Shown: piece after piece, positions 8,558-17,553 of the stretch
Layout of the letters: every line of letters begins with the position of its first letter
Position numbering within the stretch: position 1 is the first letter of the stretch
From: Streptomyces sp. SAI-127
GTDB lineage: Bacteria; Actinomycetota; Actinomycetes; Streptomycetales; Streptomycetaceae
Assembly: GCF_029894425.1 (NCBI RefSeq)
Contig: NZ_JARXYJ010000001.1
Span: 6,716,501-6,780,500 of the forward strand
Direction of reading: 5' to 3'
DNA length: 64,000 bases
Position numbers and translations under genes: made by a program
The notes under the pieces: generated by a model
The model's input: the letters and a program-made list of their open reading frames with translations, nothing else
What the model was told of the DNA's origin: nothing
The model's database searches: none

Positions 8558-9451
8558 TTAACCCTTCACTCCGGTCAGCGTGACGCCCTCGACGAACGCC
8601 TTCTGCGCGAAGAAGAACACGAGGATCACGGGGGCCATGACCAGCACGGTCGCGGCCATGGTGAGGTTCCAGTCGGTGTGGTGCATGCCCTTGAAGGACT
8701 CCAGGCCGTAACTCAGCGTCCAGGCGTTCTGGTTCTCCGAGGCGTAGATCTGCGGGCCGAAGTAGTCGTTCCAGGCGTAGAAGAACTGGAAGAGGGCCAC
8801 CGCGGCGATCCCGGGCCTCGCCATGGGGATCACGACCCGTACCAGGGTGCGGAAGTCACCGCAGCCGTCGACCTTCGCCGCGTCCACGTACTCGTTCGGG
8901 ATCGTCATCAAAAACTGCCGGAGCAGGAAGATCGAGAACGCGTCACCGAACGCCATCGGGATGATCAGCGGCCACAGGGTGCCCGACAGGTCCAGCTGCT
9001 TCGCCCAGAAGAGGTACATCGGGATGATGACGACCTGTGGCGGCAGCATCATCATCGAGATCACCAGCATCAGGGAGAGATTGCGGCCCCGGAAGCGGAA
9101 CTTGGCGAGCGCGTACGCCACCGGGATCGACGACACGACCGTAAGGACTGTTCCCAGTCCCGCGTAGATCAGCGTGTTGCGCCACCAGGTCAGAAAGCCC
9201 GGGGTGTCGAAGACCCGCTGGTAGTTGCCCCATTCCCAGGTGTGCGGGATCAGATCGCGGCTGAGGGCCTGGGAGTCGCTCATCAGCGAGGTCAGGAACA
9301 CGAAGACGAAGGGCAGCGTGAAGAAGAGGGCCGCGGCCAGGCCGAGGGAGTGGATCGCGATCCACTCCAGGGCGGCCTTGCGTCGGGCGGTGCGCTCGGC
9401 GGGCGAGGCCGGGGTCTTCAACTCCACCGGCCGGTCCAGTACTTGGGTCAT
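8558..9451 (-). CDS. csnG: ABC sugar transporter permease, MalG family (CsnG-like)
   Basis: This is a 297-residue protein with six predicted membrane helices and the MalG-type EAA loop (EYVDAAKVDGCGDFRTLVRV) that contacts the ATPase. It is separated from the upstream permease by 2 nt. It would form the membrane channel with the MalF-type partner. No ATPase gene is present in the operon; in streptomycetes a shared ATPase such as MsiK usually energises CUT1 importers, so the same is expected here. Confidence 0.92.
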   Translation of the reverse strand: MTQVLDRPVELKTPASPAERTARRKAALEWIAIHSLGLAAALFFTLPFVFVFLTSLMSDSQALSRDLIPHTWEWGNYQRVFDTPGFLTWWRNTLIYAGLGTVLTVVSSIPVAYALAKFRFRGRNLSLMLVISMMMLPPQVVIIPMYLFWAKQLDLSGTLWPLIIPMAFGDAFSIFLLRQFLMTIPNEYVDAAKVDGCGDFRTLVRVVIPMARPGIAAVALFQFFYAWNDYFGPQIYASENQNAWTLSYGLESFKGMHHTDWNLTMAATVLVMAPVILVFFFAQKAFVEGVTLTGVKG

Positions 9452-9453
9452 GG

Positions 9454-10395
9454 TCAGTCACCTGCCTGGATGAGACCGCCCCGGCGCCGCATCAGGAACG
9501 CGGTGAACACCATCGACAGGGCGAAGAGGACGAGGGCGACGACACACGCGGAGCCGTAGTCGAAGCGCTGGAAGCCGAGGTTGTAGACGAGCTGGGGAAG
9601 GGTCAGCGTGGACTTCTCCGGATAGCCGGGCTCGAACTGCGTGCCCGCGCCCTGGATCACACCCGAGGCGACCTTTCCGGCGATGAGTGGCTGTGTGTAG
9701 TACTGCATCGTCTGGATCACGCCGGTGACCACGGCGAACATCACGATCGGCGAGATGTTGGGAAGGGTGACGAACCGGAACCGCTGCCACGCCGACGCCC
9801 CGTCCAGCTCCGCGGCCTCGTACTGCTCCTGCGGCACGTCGAGCAGCGCGGCCATGAAGATGACCATCAGGTCGCCGATGCCCCACAGGGCGAGCAGGGT
9901 CAGGGCCGGTTTCGACCAGGTGGGGTCGTTGAACCAGCCGGGGGCCGGGATGCCGACCTTCTCCAGGACCGAGTTGACCGGTCCCGTACCGGGGTTGAGG
10001 AGGAACGCGAAGGCCATGGTGGCCGCGACGGGCGGGGCCAGATACGGCAGGTAGAAGAGCGTCCGGAAGACCCCCGTACCTGTCTTGATCTTCGTGATGA
10101 GCAGACCGACCCCCAGGCCGAAGACGACCCGGAGGGAGACCATCACCACGACCAGCCACAGGGTGTTGCGCAGGGCCGGCCAGAAGAAGGGGTAGTGCTC
10201 GAAGACGTAGGTCCAGTTCTTCGTCCCGCTCCAGGTCGGCGGCTTGAAGCCGTCGTAGTGCATGAACGAGAAGTAGACGGTCGAGAGCAGCGGATAGGCG
10301 AAGAAGACCGTGAAGCCGATCAACCAGGGCGACATGAAGGCGGCCGTACGAAGCGCCGACCTGCGGCGCTTCGACGCCAGCGTGACGGTGCTCAT
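9454..10395 (-). CDS. csnF: ABC sugar transporter permease, MalF family (CsnF-like)
   Basis: A 313-residue protein beginning MSTVTLASKRRR, with a first membrane helix at about residues 20-40, six helices in all and the coupling loop EQYEAAELDGASAWQRFRF. ATG at 10395 lies two bases after the stop of the binding-protein gene. It pairs with the following MalG-type permease in a CUT1-class importer for oligosaccharides. Confidence 0.92.
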   Translation of the reverse strand: MSTVTLASKRRRSALRTAAFMSPWLIGFTVFFAYPLLSTVYFSFMHYDGFKPPTWSGTKNWTYVFEHYPFFWPALRNTLWLVVVMVSLRVVFGLGVGLLITKIKTGTGVFRTLFYLPYLAPPVAATMAFAFLLNPGTGPVNSVLEKVGIPAPGWFNDPTWSKPALTLLALWGIGDLMVIFMAALLDVPQEQYEAAELDGASAWQRFRFVTLPNISPIVMFAVVTGVIQTMQYYTQPLIAGKVASGVIQGAGTQFEPGYPEKSTLTLPQLVYNLGFQRFDYGSACVVALVLFALSMVFTAFLMRRRGGLIQAGD

Positions 10396-10397
10396 CG

Positions 10398-11741
10398 CTA
10401 CTTCGCCTGCGCGATGTCCGTGTCGATCTGCTGGGCCGTGTCGGCGAGGCCCTTGTCCAGGTCGGTGGCCTTGCCGCTCTCGTAGTCGTAGCCGAAATTC
10501 TGGATCGTGGCGAGGTAGACACCGCCGTTGATCGACGCCGGGGACGAGGACGAGTTCGGGTTCGCCGCGATGTCCAGGAACGTCTTGAAGCGCGGGTCGT
10601 ACTTCAGCTTCGGCGACTTGAGGGCGGCCAGCGTGGACGGCACGTTGTGGATGTCGTTCGAGAAGCCGACGACCGCGTCCGTGTCCGTGGTGATGTACTT
10701 GACGAACTCCCAGGCCGCGTTCTGCTTGGTGCTGTTCGCGGCGATGCCGGCGATCGTGCCGGTGATGTAGCCCTTGCCGTACTGGTCCGCCTGGTCGTCG
10801 GGGACGGGCAGCGGGGCGACACCGATCTCGAAGCCGGGCTTGGCGTCCAGGGCCATGCCCAGCCGCCACTCACCGTCGAGCTGCATGGCGACCTGGCCGG
10901 TCTGGAAGGGGTGCTTGGGGCCCCACTCGTCGCCCAGCGTGGCGCGGAACTTCTCCAGCTTCTGATAACCGCCGAGGTCACCGACGAGCTTCTTCTGGAG
11001 GGTGAACGCCGCCTTGAACGCGGGGTCCTTGGCGACGTTGGACTTGCCGCTGGAGTCGAAGTACGTCGGCGAGAACTGGCCCAGGTAGTGCTCGGTCGTC
11101 GTCTCCCAGCCGTGGTAGTTCGGCATGAAGCCGAGCTGCTTGTACGTGCTGCCCTGCGTGATCGTCAGCTTCTTGGCGTCGGCCTCGAACTCGGACCAGG
11201 TCTTGGGCGGCGAGGTGATGCCGGCCTTCTCGAACGCGGTCTTGTTGTAGTAGAGCCCGTACGCGTCGCCCAGCAGCGGCACGGCACAGCGGTCGCCGTT
11301 GAACTGCGTGTACTCGTTCATCGCGGCCGGGAAGGTCTTCTCCGGGTCGACGCCCGACTTCTTGAAGAACGGGTTGAGGTCGACCAGCGCACCCGAGGAG
11401 CAGAACTTGCCCACGTTGTTCGTGGTGAACGACGAGATGACGTCCGGGGCCTTGCCGCCGCCCGTGCGCAGCGCCTGGTTGATCTTGTCGTCGGTCATGT
11501 TGCCGACGACGTTGACGTGGATGTTGGGGTGCGCCTTCTCGAAACCGGCGACCAGCGTCTTCACGGCCTTGACCTCGGAGTCCGCGCTCCAGGCGTGCCA
11601 GAAGTTGATGGTCGTCTCCTTCGAGGCGTCGTCCTCGGCGCCGGAGGAGGACTGGCCGGTACAGGCGGTGGTGACGAGCACCGCGGACACGGTCAGGGCA
11701 AAGGCCGCTTTTCGGGCGACTGAGGGTATGGCTGTGCGCAT
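10398..11741 (-). CDS. csnE: sugar-binding lipoprotein of ABC transporter (CsnE-like)
   Basis: This is a 447-residue extracellular binding protein with a lipoprotein signal: a basic start (MRTAIPSVARK), a hydrophobic core and a cysteine in VTTACTGQSSSG. Family 1 solute-binding features follow (TINFWHAWSADSEVKAVKTLV, NYHGWETTTEHYLG, GQVAMQLDGEWRLG). It lies 55 nt after the ROK regulator and two bases before csnF. The operon context points to chitosan/glucosamine oligosaccharides as ligand; this is inferred from gene order rather than from binding-site residues. Confidence 0.92.
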   Translation of the reverse strand: MRTAIPSVARKAAFALTVSAVLVTTACTGQSSSGAEDDASKETTINFWHAWSADSEVKAVKTLVAGFEKAHPNIHVNVVGNMTDDKINQALRTGGGKAPDVISSFTTNNVGKFCSSGALVDLNPFFKKSGVDPEKTFPAAMNEYTQFNGDRCAVPLLGDAYGLYYNKTAFEKAGITSPPKTWSEFEADAKKLTITQGSTYKQLGFMPNYHGWETTTEHYLGQFSPTYFDSSGKSNVAKDPAFKAAFTLQKKLVGDLGGYQKLEKFRATLGDEWGPKHPFQTGQVAMQLDGEWRLGMALDAKPGFEIGVAPLPVPDDQADQYGKGYITGTIAGIAANSTKQNAAWEFVKYITTDTDAVVGFSNDIHNVPSTLAALKSPKLKYDPRFKTFLDIAANPNSSSSPASINGGVYLATIQNFGYDYESGKATDLDKGLADTAQQIDTDIAQAK

Positions 11742-11795
11742 GACGGGGTCTCCCAGGGACGGGACGGCGTGGAAGAGGGGGGTGGGTACGGGGGT

Positions 11796-12989
11796 TCAGC
11801 GCGAGGTGTCGAAGACCTCGTCGCGGGTGGCCGCGAGCGCGCTCTCCAGCGCGCCGCGCAGCACGGGGTGTTCATGGACGTCGCCGACGACCAGCCGGGG
11901 GCGGGAGGCTGCCAGTTCCTCCAGCTCGGCCTGGACGAGGGCGCGCAGGGTGTCGCCGCCGGCGGTGAGCGAGGCGCCGCTGAGGACGACGAGTTCGGGG
12001 TCGAGGACGGAGACGAGGGAGGCGAGACCGGTGGCCAGCCGGGTGGCGTAGGTCTCCAGGAGCAGCCGGTTCAGGACGGTGTCCTCGGTGGCGGCCCGCT
12101 CGACGAGGGCGGCGGCGACCTCGGCGTACGGCCCCGAGGGGATGTCCGTCATGCCGAGCTCACGGGCGAGGTGGGGGATGGCCTGGGAGCCCGCCAGCTC
12201 CTGATAGCCACCACTGTTGGCTTTCCTCACCTGCCGCACCAGCGGTGCTCCGGGAACCGGCAGGAAACCTACCTCTCCCGCGCCGCCGGTCCAGCCGCGG
12301 TGCAGCCGTCCGCCGAGGACCAGGGCGGCACCGAGACCGCCCTCGTTCCACAGCAGCACGAAGTCCTCGTGCCCGCGGGCCGCACCGAGCCGTTGTTCGG
12401 CCACGGCCACGAGGTTGACGTCGTTCTCGTACTCGACCGGCATGGGCAGGGCGGCGGCGAGTTCGCCGAGGAGGGCGGGGGTGTGCCAGCCCGGCAGGTG
12501 GGAGGCGTAGCGCAGCCGGCCCGTGCCCGGGTCGAAGGCGCCCGGGGTGCCGATCACGAGCCGGTGGACGTCACCGCGGGCGAGTCCCGCCGCCTTGACC
12601 GCGCCGTCGAGGGCGTCGGTGACCTGCCGGACGACGGGCTGGGCGGGTCTGCGTCCCGGGGTCGGCAGTTCGAAGGAGCCGACCGTGCGGCCGGTGATGT
12701 CGGCGACCGCGGCGAGGATGCGTTCGGGGGTGACGTCGAGCCCGGCGGCGTACGCGGCGGTCGGGTCGACCTCGTACAGCTGGGCGTTGGGACCTGGCCT
12801 GCCCTCGGTGGTACCGGTGGCGAGGACGAGGCCCGACGCCTCCAGGCGGGCCAGGAGCTGGGACGCGGTCGGCTTGGAGAGGCCGGTGAGCTTGCCGATC
12901 CGCGTACGGGAGAGGGGACCGTGCTCCAGCAGGAGGTCGAGCGCGGCACGGTCGTTCATGGCGCGGAGTGTGCGTGGTGTGCCTGCCAT
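11796..12989 (-). CDS. csnR: ROK-family transcriptional repressor (CsnR-like)
   Basis: The 397-residue protein has an N-terminal winged helix-turn-helix (DLLLEHGPLSRTRIGKLTGLSKPTASQLLARLEASG, quoted in part: SRTRIGKLTGLSKPTASQLL) and a C-terminal ROK sugar-kinase-like domain. It is the first gene of the operon, so it is autoregulated together with the transporter. The ROK signature is recognisable only in fragments (ENDVNLVAVAEQRLG). The palindrome just upstream is the expected operator. In streptomycetes CsnR represses csnA (chitosanase) and its own operon and is released by chitosan-derived oligomers; the identification rests on operon content and operator form. Confidence 0.88.
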   Translation of the reverse strand: MAGTPRTLRAMNDRAALDLLLEHGPLSRTRIGKLTGLSKPTASQLLARLEASGLVLATGTTEGRPGPNAQLYEVDPTAAYAAGLDVTPERILAAVADITGRTVGSFELPTPGRRPAQPVVRQVTDALDGAVKAAGLARGDVHRLVIGTPGAFDPGTGRLRYASHLPGWHTPALLGELAAALPMPVEYENDVNLVAVAEQRLGAARGHEDFVLLWNEGGLGAALVLGGRLHRGWTGGAGEVGFLPVPGAPLVRQVRKANSGGYQELAGSQAIPHLARELGMTDIPSGPYAEVAAALVERAATEDTVLNRLLLETYATRLATGLASLVSVLDPELVVLSGASLTAGGDTLRALVQAELEELAASRPRLVVGDVHEHPVLRGALESALAATRDEVFDTSR

Positions 12990-13037
12990 GGGTGCCCCTC
13001 TCCGTGACTGCCGGACGACTTTACTGTCCAGCGACTG

Positions 13038-13054
13038 TTAGGAAGGTTTCCTAT
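13038..13054 (-). promoter_or_regulatory. ROK/CsnR-type operator palindrome
   Basis: TAGGAA-GGT-TTCCTA (13039-13053) is a perfect 6-3-6 inverted repeat, flanked by a T and a T. It lies immediately downstream of the deduced -10 box, where a bound repressor would block initiation. The TAGGAAA/TTTCCTA form is what I know for actinobacterial ROK repressors including CsnR. Confidence 0.75.
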
Positions 13055-13065
13055 CGGATGCACGG

Positions 13066-13094
13066 AACATAGGTCTGGACCACCTGTCCGTCAA
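13066..13094 (-). promoter_or_regulatory. sigma70-type promoter of the csnR operon
   Basis: On the minus strand TTGACG (13094-13089) and TATGTT (13071-13066) are separated by exactly 17 bases. A start is expected near 13059, overlapping the operator. This is one of the clearest vegetative promoters in the window. Confidence 0.7.
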
Positions 13095-13108
13095 GGGGGG
13101 AACGACAA

Positions 13109-13150
13109 ACCGCCCCCGCAGGAAACGGAGTCGTTACCTGCGGGGGCGGT
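13109..13150. terminator. strong bidirectional terminator hairpin
   Basis: ACCGCCCCCGCAGG (13109-13122) and CCTGCGGGGGCGGT (13137-13150) form a perfect 14-bp stem with a 14-nt loop, 21 nt past the stop of the secreted-protein gene and upstream of the csnR promoter. It insulates the csn operon from read-through. Confidence 0.85.
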
Positions 13151-13171
13151 CGCGAGGGCCGGAGTGAGCGC

Positions 13172-14005
13172 CTACTGGACGTCGATGTAGTCGCCGGCGG
13201 CCGTCGCCGAGCCGGTGGTGGTCGTCCCCGCGAAGACGTAGCGGTAGTAGCCGTCCTCGGTGGCCTTCGTCGTCGTCTTCAGCGCGCCGCCGGTCCCGGA
13301 GATCACCGTCTTGACGGTGGTGTAGCTGTTGGAGCCCTTGGCGCGGAACTGAAGGGTGGCGTTCTGGGAGATGTAACCCGTGTACGTGCCGGTCTCCCAG
13401 TTCGCCCGGGTCAGCTTGCCGGTGACCGTGACGGTCCCGCCCTTCTTCACCGGCTCGGGCGACGCGTTGACGGTGAGCCTGGCGGCGCGCTTGATCCGGG
13501 CTCCGCTGCCGAGGGGGCCCCAGGCGTCGTAGCTGGAAGTGAAGCTGATGTGACCGTCCGAGTCGTCGTCGTCCTGGTCGAGCTTGCTGTAGACGCCGGC
13601 CGCCTTCCAGGTGGTGGCGTCCGAGGCCGTGTACAGGTAGCCCGGTTCGAACGCCAGGGTCTCCTTGCACGACTCGGTGACGGTGGTGTCCGTCGTCGCG
13701 GTCGTGGTGCAGGTGGGCGCGTCCTCGGGGTCGATCTCGTTCGCCATCCTGCTGAGCGTGCCCCGGTAGAGCATGACGCCCGAGAATTTGGTCTTGTAGT
13801 CGACCGTCAGGTCGGAGGGGCGGGTGAGGGTGTACGTCACCGGCACGTTCACGGTGGCGGTGCCGACGACGATGGCCTTGCCGCTGTTGACCGTGACGGC
13901 GGAGAAGACCAGGTCGGGCGAGGTGTCCGCGGACGCGGCGGGCGCGACCAGGCCGGTCAGTGCCAGGGCGCCGGACGCGGCGATGCCTATGGCGAGCTTT
14001 CTCAT
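13172..14005 (-). CDS. secreted protein of unknown function
   Basis: This is a 277-residue protein with a clear Sec signal peptide (MRKLAIGIAASGALALTGL, cleavage after ASA). The mature part is Thr/Ser-rich and probably all-beta: two segments around TFSAV/LTRPSD and LTVNASPEPVKKGGTVTVTG resemble the bacterial Ig-like modules common in streptomycete exported proteins. Two cysteines (CTTTATTDTTVTESC) could form a disulphide, and an acidic run (DQDDDDSDG) may bind calcium. ATG at 14005 has GGGGA six bases upstream; an in-frame GTG at 14017 is less likely. No enzyme motif was recognised. Confidence 0.8.
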   Translation of the reverse strand: MRKLAIGIAASGALALTGLVAPAASADTSPDLVFSAVTVNSGKAIVVGTATVNVPVTYTLTRPSDLTVDYKTKFSGVMLYRGTLSRMANEIDPEDAPTCTTTATTDTTVTESCKETLAFEPGYLYTASDATTWKAAGVYSKLDQDDDDSDGHISFTSSYDAWGPLGSGARIKRAARLTVNASPEPVKKGGTVTVTGKLTRANWETGTYTGYISQNATLQFRAKGSNSYTTVKTVISGTGGALKTTTKATEDGYYRYVFAGTTTTGSATAAGDYIDVQ

Positions 14006-14152
14006 GCGTTTCCCCACATTCGAAGCGGGCCCCTGGGCGTTGCGCTCCAGAACAAGGGCCCGCTGTGGGGGCGACGCTAGATGATCACATCCGCGGCCGG
14101 AGTGTGGAGTTCACGTGAAGACGGTGAGAGTTCGCCGCAGCACCGCCGGTCG

Positions 14153-15256
14153 TCACTTCGCCGCCGGACGCTGAGCCGGTGCCGACGAGAGCGGGGAGGC
14201 CGCCGCGGCCTGCGGGGACTCGGAGTTGGCGAAGACCGACGGGGCCGCGACCGCCGCGGTCGGGTCCGCGGCCTCCTCGTCGGTGGCGACGGCCGCGCCG
14301 CCGACGATGCGGATGTCCGCCGCGTCGAAGGCACGCTTGATGCGCCAGCGCAGCTCACGCTCGACCGTGAGGGACTTGCCGGGCATCGTCTTGGCGGAGA
14401 CCCGCACGACCATGGAGTCCAGCAGGACGCTGTCCAGGCCGAGCACCTCGATCGGGCTCCACAGGAGCTCGTTCCAGGGCTCCTCCTTGCTCATCTTCTC
14501 GGCGACCTCGCTCAGCACCCGCTTCACCTTGTCGAGGTCCTCGGAGGCCCGGACGGTCACGTCCACGCCGGCCGTCGCCCAGCCCTGGGAGAGGTTGCCG
14601 ATGCGCTTGACCTCGCCGTTGCGGACGTACCAGATCTCGCCGTTGTCGCCGCGCAGCTTGGTCACCCTGAGGCCGACCTCGATGACCTCGCCGGAGGCCA
14701 CGCCCGCGTCGATGGTGTCGCCGACGCCGTACTGGTCCTCCAGGATCATGAACACCCCGGAGAGGAAGTCTGTGACGAGGTTGCGGGCGCCGAAACCGAT
14801 CGCCACACCCGCGACACCGGCCGACGCGAGCAGCGGGGCCAGGTTGATCTCGAAGGCGCCCAGGACCATCAGGGCGGCGGTGCCCATGATGATGAAGCTC
14901 GCCACCGAGCGCAGCACCGAGCCGATGGCCTGTGAGCGCTGCCGGCGGCGCTCGTTGTTGACGAGCAGACCGCCGATCGCGGTGCCGTCGACCGCCTGGG
15001 CGGTGCGGTTCATCCGGTCTATGAGCTTGGTGATGGCCCGCCGCACGACCAGTCTCAGCACCCCGGCGATCACCAGGATCAGCAGGACCCGCAGGCTGAT
15101 CGCGAGCCAGGTCGACCAGTTCTGCTCGACCCAGCTCGCGGCGTTGGTCGCGCTCTCCTGGGCGTCCTGGAGACTCGGCACGGCCGGCGTCGAGGTGTCC
15201 GAGGGGGACGGCGACGGCGACGGACTCGCGGCCAGTAGGACGGCGGACAAGGACAC
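14153..15256 (-). CDS. MscS-family mechanosensitive ion channel
   Basis: The 367-residue protein has a Pro/Ser-rich N-terminal segment, membrane helices from about residue 50, and the MscS pore helix LLASAGVAGVAIGFGARNLVTDFLSG (pore core AGVAGVAIGFGARN). The beta domain follows (GVGDTIDAGVASGEVIEVGLR), then a cytoplasmic cage region and an Ala/Pro-rich tail of about 60 residues. It would release solutes on hypo-osmotic shock. GTG at 15256 has GGAGG eight bases upstream. It is transcribed divergently from the HNH gene. Confidence 0.92.
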   Translation of the reverse strand: MSLSAVLLAASPSPSPSPSDTSTPAVPSLQDAQESATNAASWVEQNWSTWLAISLRVLLILVIAGVLRLVVRRAITKLIDRMNRTAQAVDGTAIGGLLVNNERRRQRSQAIGSVLRSVASFIIMGTAALMVLGAFEINLAPLLASAGVAGVAIGFGARNLVTDFLSGVFMILEDQYGVGDTIDAGVASGEVIEVGLRVTKLRGDNGEIWYVRNGEVKRIGNLSQGWATAGVDVTVRASEDLDKVKRVLSEVAEKMSKEEPWNELLWSPIEVLGLDSVLLDSMVVRVSAKTMPGKSLTVERELRWRIKRAFDAADIRIVGGAAVATDEEAADPTAAVAAPSVFANSESPQAAAASPLSSAPAQRPAAK

Positions 15257-15538
15257 GGCAGGTACCTCCAGGTGCTGCGTCTGCCTTCCGGTACGGCGGT
15301 CAAGGTCACGAAAAGGTCACCGGTAAAGCAGGCTCACCACACTAACGGTGCATCGTGTGTGGATCGTTGCAATGTTCGGGGGAGAGACGGCTCTCACCTG
15401 GGGATGAAGAAAGGTGTGGTCGAAAACACTCCCAGCCCGTTACCGGCACATGGTGGCGTTTCTCCCGGCTGAGAGGGGAGACTGACCTCAGTTCGTCCCG
15501 GCGCGAGCCACGTGCCGCCGACGCCCAAGGAGGCATCC
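15257..15538. other. divergent intergenic region, mscS / HNH nuclease
   Basis: This 282-bp spacer holds the promoters for the two divergent genes and the AAGGAGG ribosome binding site at 15527-15533. I saw no gene and no convincing palindrome in it. Confidence 0.5.
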
Positions 15539-16075
15539 GTGCCGCATGTCCTGGTACTCAACGCGTCGTACGAGCCCCTCGGCGTCGTACCGCTTCGTCG
15601 CGCGCTCGTCCTCGTCCTGGAGAACAAGGCGGTCTCCCTCGAGGAATCCGGCGCCTTCATGCACAGCGCGACCGTCACAGTCCCCGTACCCAGCGTGGTC
15701 CGGCTCAAGCGATTCGTCCGGGTTCCCTATCGGGGGCCCGTTCCTCTCACCCGCAGGGCGCTCTTCGCCCGCGACGGGGGCCGGTGCATGTACTGCGGTG
15801 GCGTCGCAACCAGCGTCGACCACGTCATCCCGCGCAGCCGCGGGGGCAAGCACGTCTGGGACAACGTGGTGGCGTCCTGCCGGCGCTGCAACCACGTGAA
15901 GGCCGACCGACATCTGTTCGAGATCGGCTGGCGGCTGCGCCACAAACCCGCCCCGCCCACCGGTCTCGCCTGGCGCATCATCGGCACCGGGCACAGGGAC
16001 CCACGCTGGTTGCCGTACTTGCAACCGTACGGCGCCGAGGACGCCATGGCCCGGATCGACGGCATCTCTGCCTGA
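15539..16075 (+). CDS. HNH endonuclease
   Basis: The 178-residue protein carries a complete HNH/zinc-ribbon module: CMYCGG, the catalytic VDHVIPRSRGG, the Asn in WDNVV and CRRCNHVKADR. The N-terminal half (VLVLNASYEPLGVVPLRRA) is typical of a widespread chromosomal actinobacterial HNH family of unknown physiological substrate. GTG at 15539 is chosen because AAGGAGG sits five bases upstream. It stands alone, with a strong terminator behind it, and no mobile-element features surround it. Confidence 0.9.
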   Translation: MPHVLVLNASYEPLGVVPLRRALVLVLENKAVSLEESGAFMHSATVTVPVPSVVRLKRFVRVPYRGPVPLTRRALFARDGGRCMYCGGVATSVDHVIPRSRGGKHVWDNVVASCRRCNHVKADRHLFEIGWRLRHKPAPPTGLAWRIIGTGHRDPRWLPYLQPYGAEDAMARIDGISA

Positions 16076-16111
16076 CGACGATCCGGGCCTTTGTGTTGCC
16101 GCACGCGGCTA

Positions 16112-16146
16112 CCGGTCCCGGAGGCCCCCCGTACCTCCGGGACCGG
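16112..16146. terminator. bidirectional terminator between HNH and ABC permease genes
   Basis: CCGGTCCCGGAGG (16112-16124) and CCTCCGGGACCGG (16134-16146) form a perfect 13-bp stem with a 9-nt loop between two convergent genes. Confidence 0.85.
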
Positions 16147-16158
16147 AGTATCACCTGG

Positions 16159-17553
16159 TCACGTCTGCCTGAGTTCCGCCGGGCGTACCGAGCGGCGCAG
16201 CAGCGGCAGTGAGGTGGCGGCGGCCAGGAGGCAGGCCGCGTACACCGCGACGGGGACCAGGAGAGCCGCGTACGGCAGGCCCGTGTCCGAGTGGTGCGTG
16301 GTCAGCGAGGCGTACCAGGCGCCGATCGCCGTACCGCCCACGCCCGCCACCGCGACCGCGGGGGCCAGCGGCAGCGCGGTCTCCAGGAGCAGCGCCCTGG
16401 CCAGCACCCGGTACGGCACCCCGGCGGCGACCTGGGCGGCCAGGCCCCGGCGCCGGGTGGCGAGGGACTCGACGGTGCCGACGGCCAGCCCCGTGACGGT
16501 CAGTGCGAGGGCGACGAGGATCGCGGCGGCCGTCAGGTCGATGCCGGTCGTGTAGTACGCCATGTCCGTCCCCAGCGTCCCCTCGCGGTGCATGGTGTCC
16601 AGGATCGTCAGCAGCACCTGACGCACGCCCACGAATCCGGCCCCCACGACCGTCACCAGCAGCACCGCGGCGTGCGTGCGGGCCGCGGCCCACGGGTCGT
16701 CCCGCAGCCGTTCCGCCGCGATCAGTACCGCGGGGCTCTGGGCGCGGGCCGCGAGGACCCCGCCCAGCCGCCGGGCCGCCGTACCGGCCAGCGACACCGT
16801 CGCGGCCCCGACGACCAGGACGACGGCGAACAGCGCGAGCGGGCCCTGGGCGAGACGCACCGGGCCGCCGGTGACCGACGACAGGCCGAGGAACAGCGCC
16901 ATGACCCCGAGCGGGACGATCACCGCCCGCAGGGTCCGCCCCGGACCCCACACGGGCCGTACCCGCCGGACCCAGCCCAGCGGTGAGGCCACCACGCGCC
17001 GCAGCGACAGCGCGCTCACGGCCGCGCCCAGCACCGGTACGGCCACGGCGACCAGGGCGATACCGGTCCAGGCGAGCGCGGTGGGCCGCGCCCACAGGTG
17101 CAGCAGCAGCGGTACGAACCCGGCCGTGGCCGTCAGCGAACCCGCCAGGCAGGCCGGCCCCGACTCCAGCGCCGCGATCCGCCGGACCTGCCACGCACCG
17201 GCCCCCGCCAGCCGCAGCGCGGCCAGCCGCCGGTCCCGGTGCACCGCGCCGATGCGCGCGCACTGCCCGAGGAACCCGAGCACCGGGACGAGCAACAGCG
17301 CCATGACGAGACTCACGTTCCGCCGGTCGCTCGCGGAGTCGAGCAGTCCGGCCCCGAAGGACACGGAGTAGTACCCGTCCAGGGAGTTCAGCGCGGCGAC
17401 CGCCAGCCCGATCCCCGTCGTGAGCGCCGCCCCGACAGCCGTGAGCCCGATACGCCACCACTCCCGCCGGTCGGAACCGCGGGTGAGCAGCCAGGCCAGG
17501 CGGAGATCGGCGGCCAGGGGGCTGCCGGTCCGTGCATCGAGGGCGGTCGTCAT
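16159..17553 (-). CDS. FtsX-like ABC transporter permease
   Basis: This is a 464-residue membrane protein with about eight predicted helices, two FtsX-type segments and a large soluble loop, as in MacB/LolC-type exporter permeases. Its ATG overlaps the stop of the ATPase gene as ATGA, so the two are coupled. With the preceding ATPase and PadR regulator it forms a compact drug- or peptide-efflux type operon. The substrate is unknown; PadR control suggests a toxic or signalling small molecule. Confidence 0.88.
   Translation of the reverse strand: MTTALDARTGSPLAADLRLAWLLTRGSDRREWWRIGLTAVGAALTTGIGLAVAALNSLDGYYSVSFGAGLLDSASDRRNVSLVMALLLVPVLGFLGQCARIGAVHRDRRLAALRLAGAGAWQVRRIAALESGPACLAGSLTATAGFVPLLLHLWARPTALAWTGIALVAVAVPVLGAAVSALSLRRVVASPLGWVRRVRPVWGPGRTLRAVIVPLGVMALFLGLSSVTGGPVRLAQGPLALFAVVLVVGAATVSLAGTAARRLGGVLAARAQSPAVLIAAERLRDDPWAAARTHAAVLLVTVVGAGFVGVRQVLLTILDTMHREGTLGTDMAYYTTGIDLTAAAILVALALTVTGLAVGTVESLATRRRGLAAQVAAGVPYRVLARALLLETALPLAPAVAVAGVGGTAIGAWYASLTTHHSDTGLPYAALLVPVAVYAACLLAAATSLPLLRRSVRPAELRQT

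Noticed and set aside
15539..16075. HNH gene as part of a homing or phage element
   Set aside because: No intron, intein, integrase or terminase genes flank it; it looks like a stable chromosomal family member with its own terminator.
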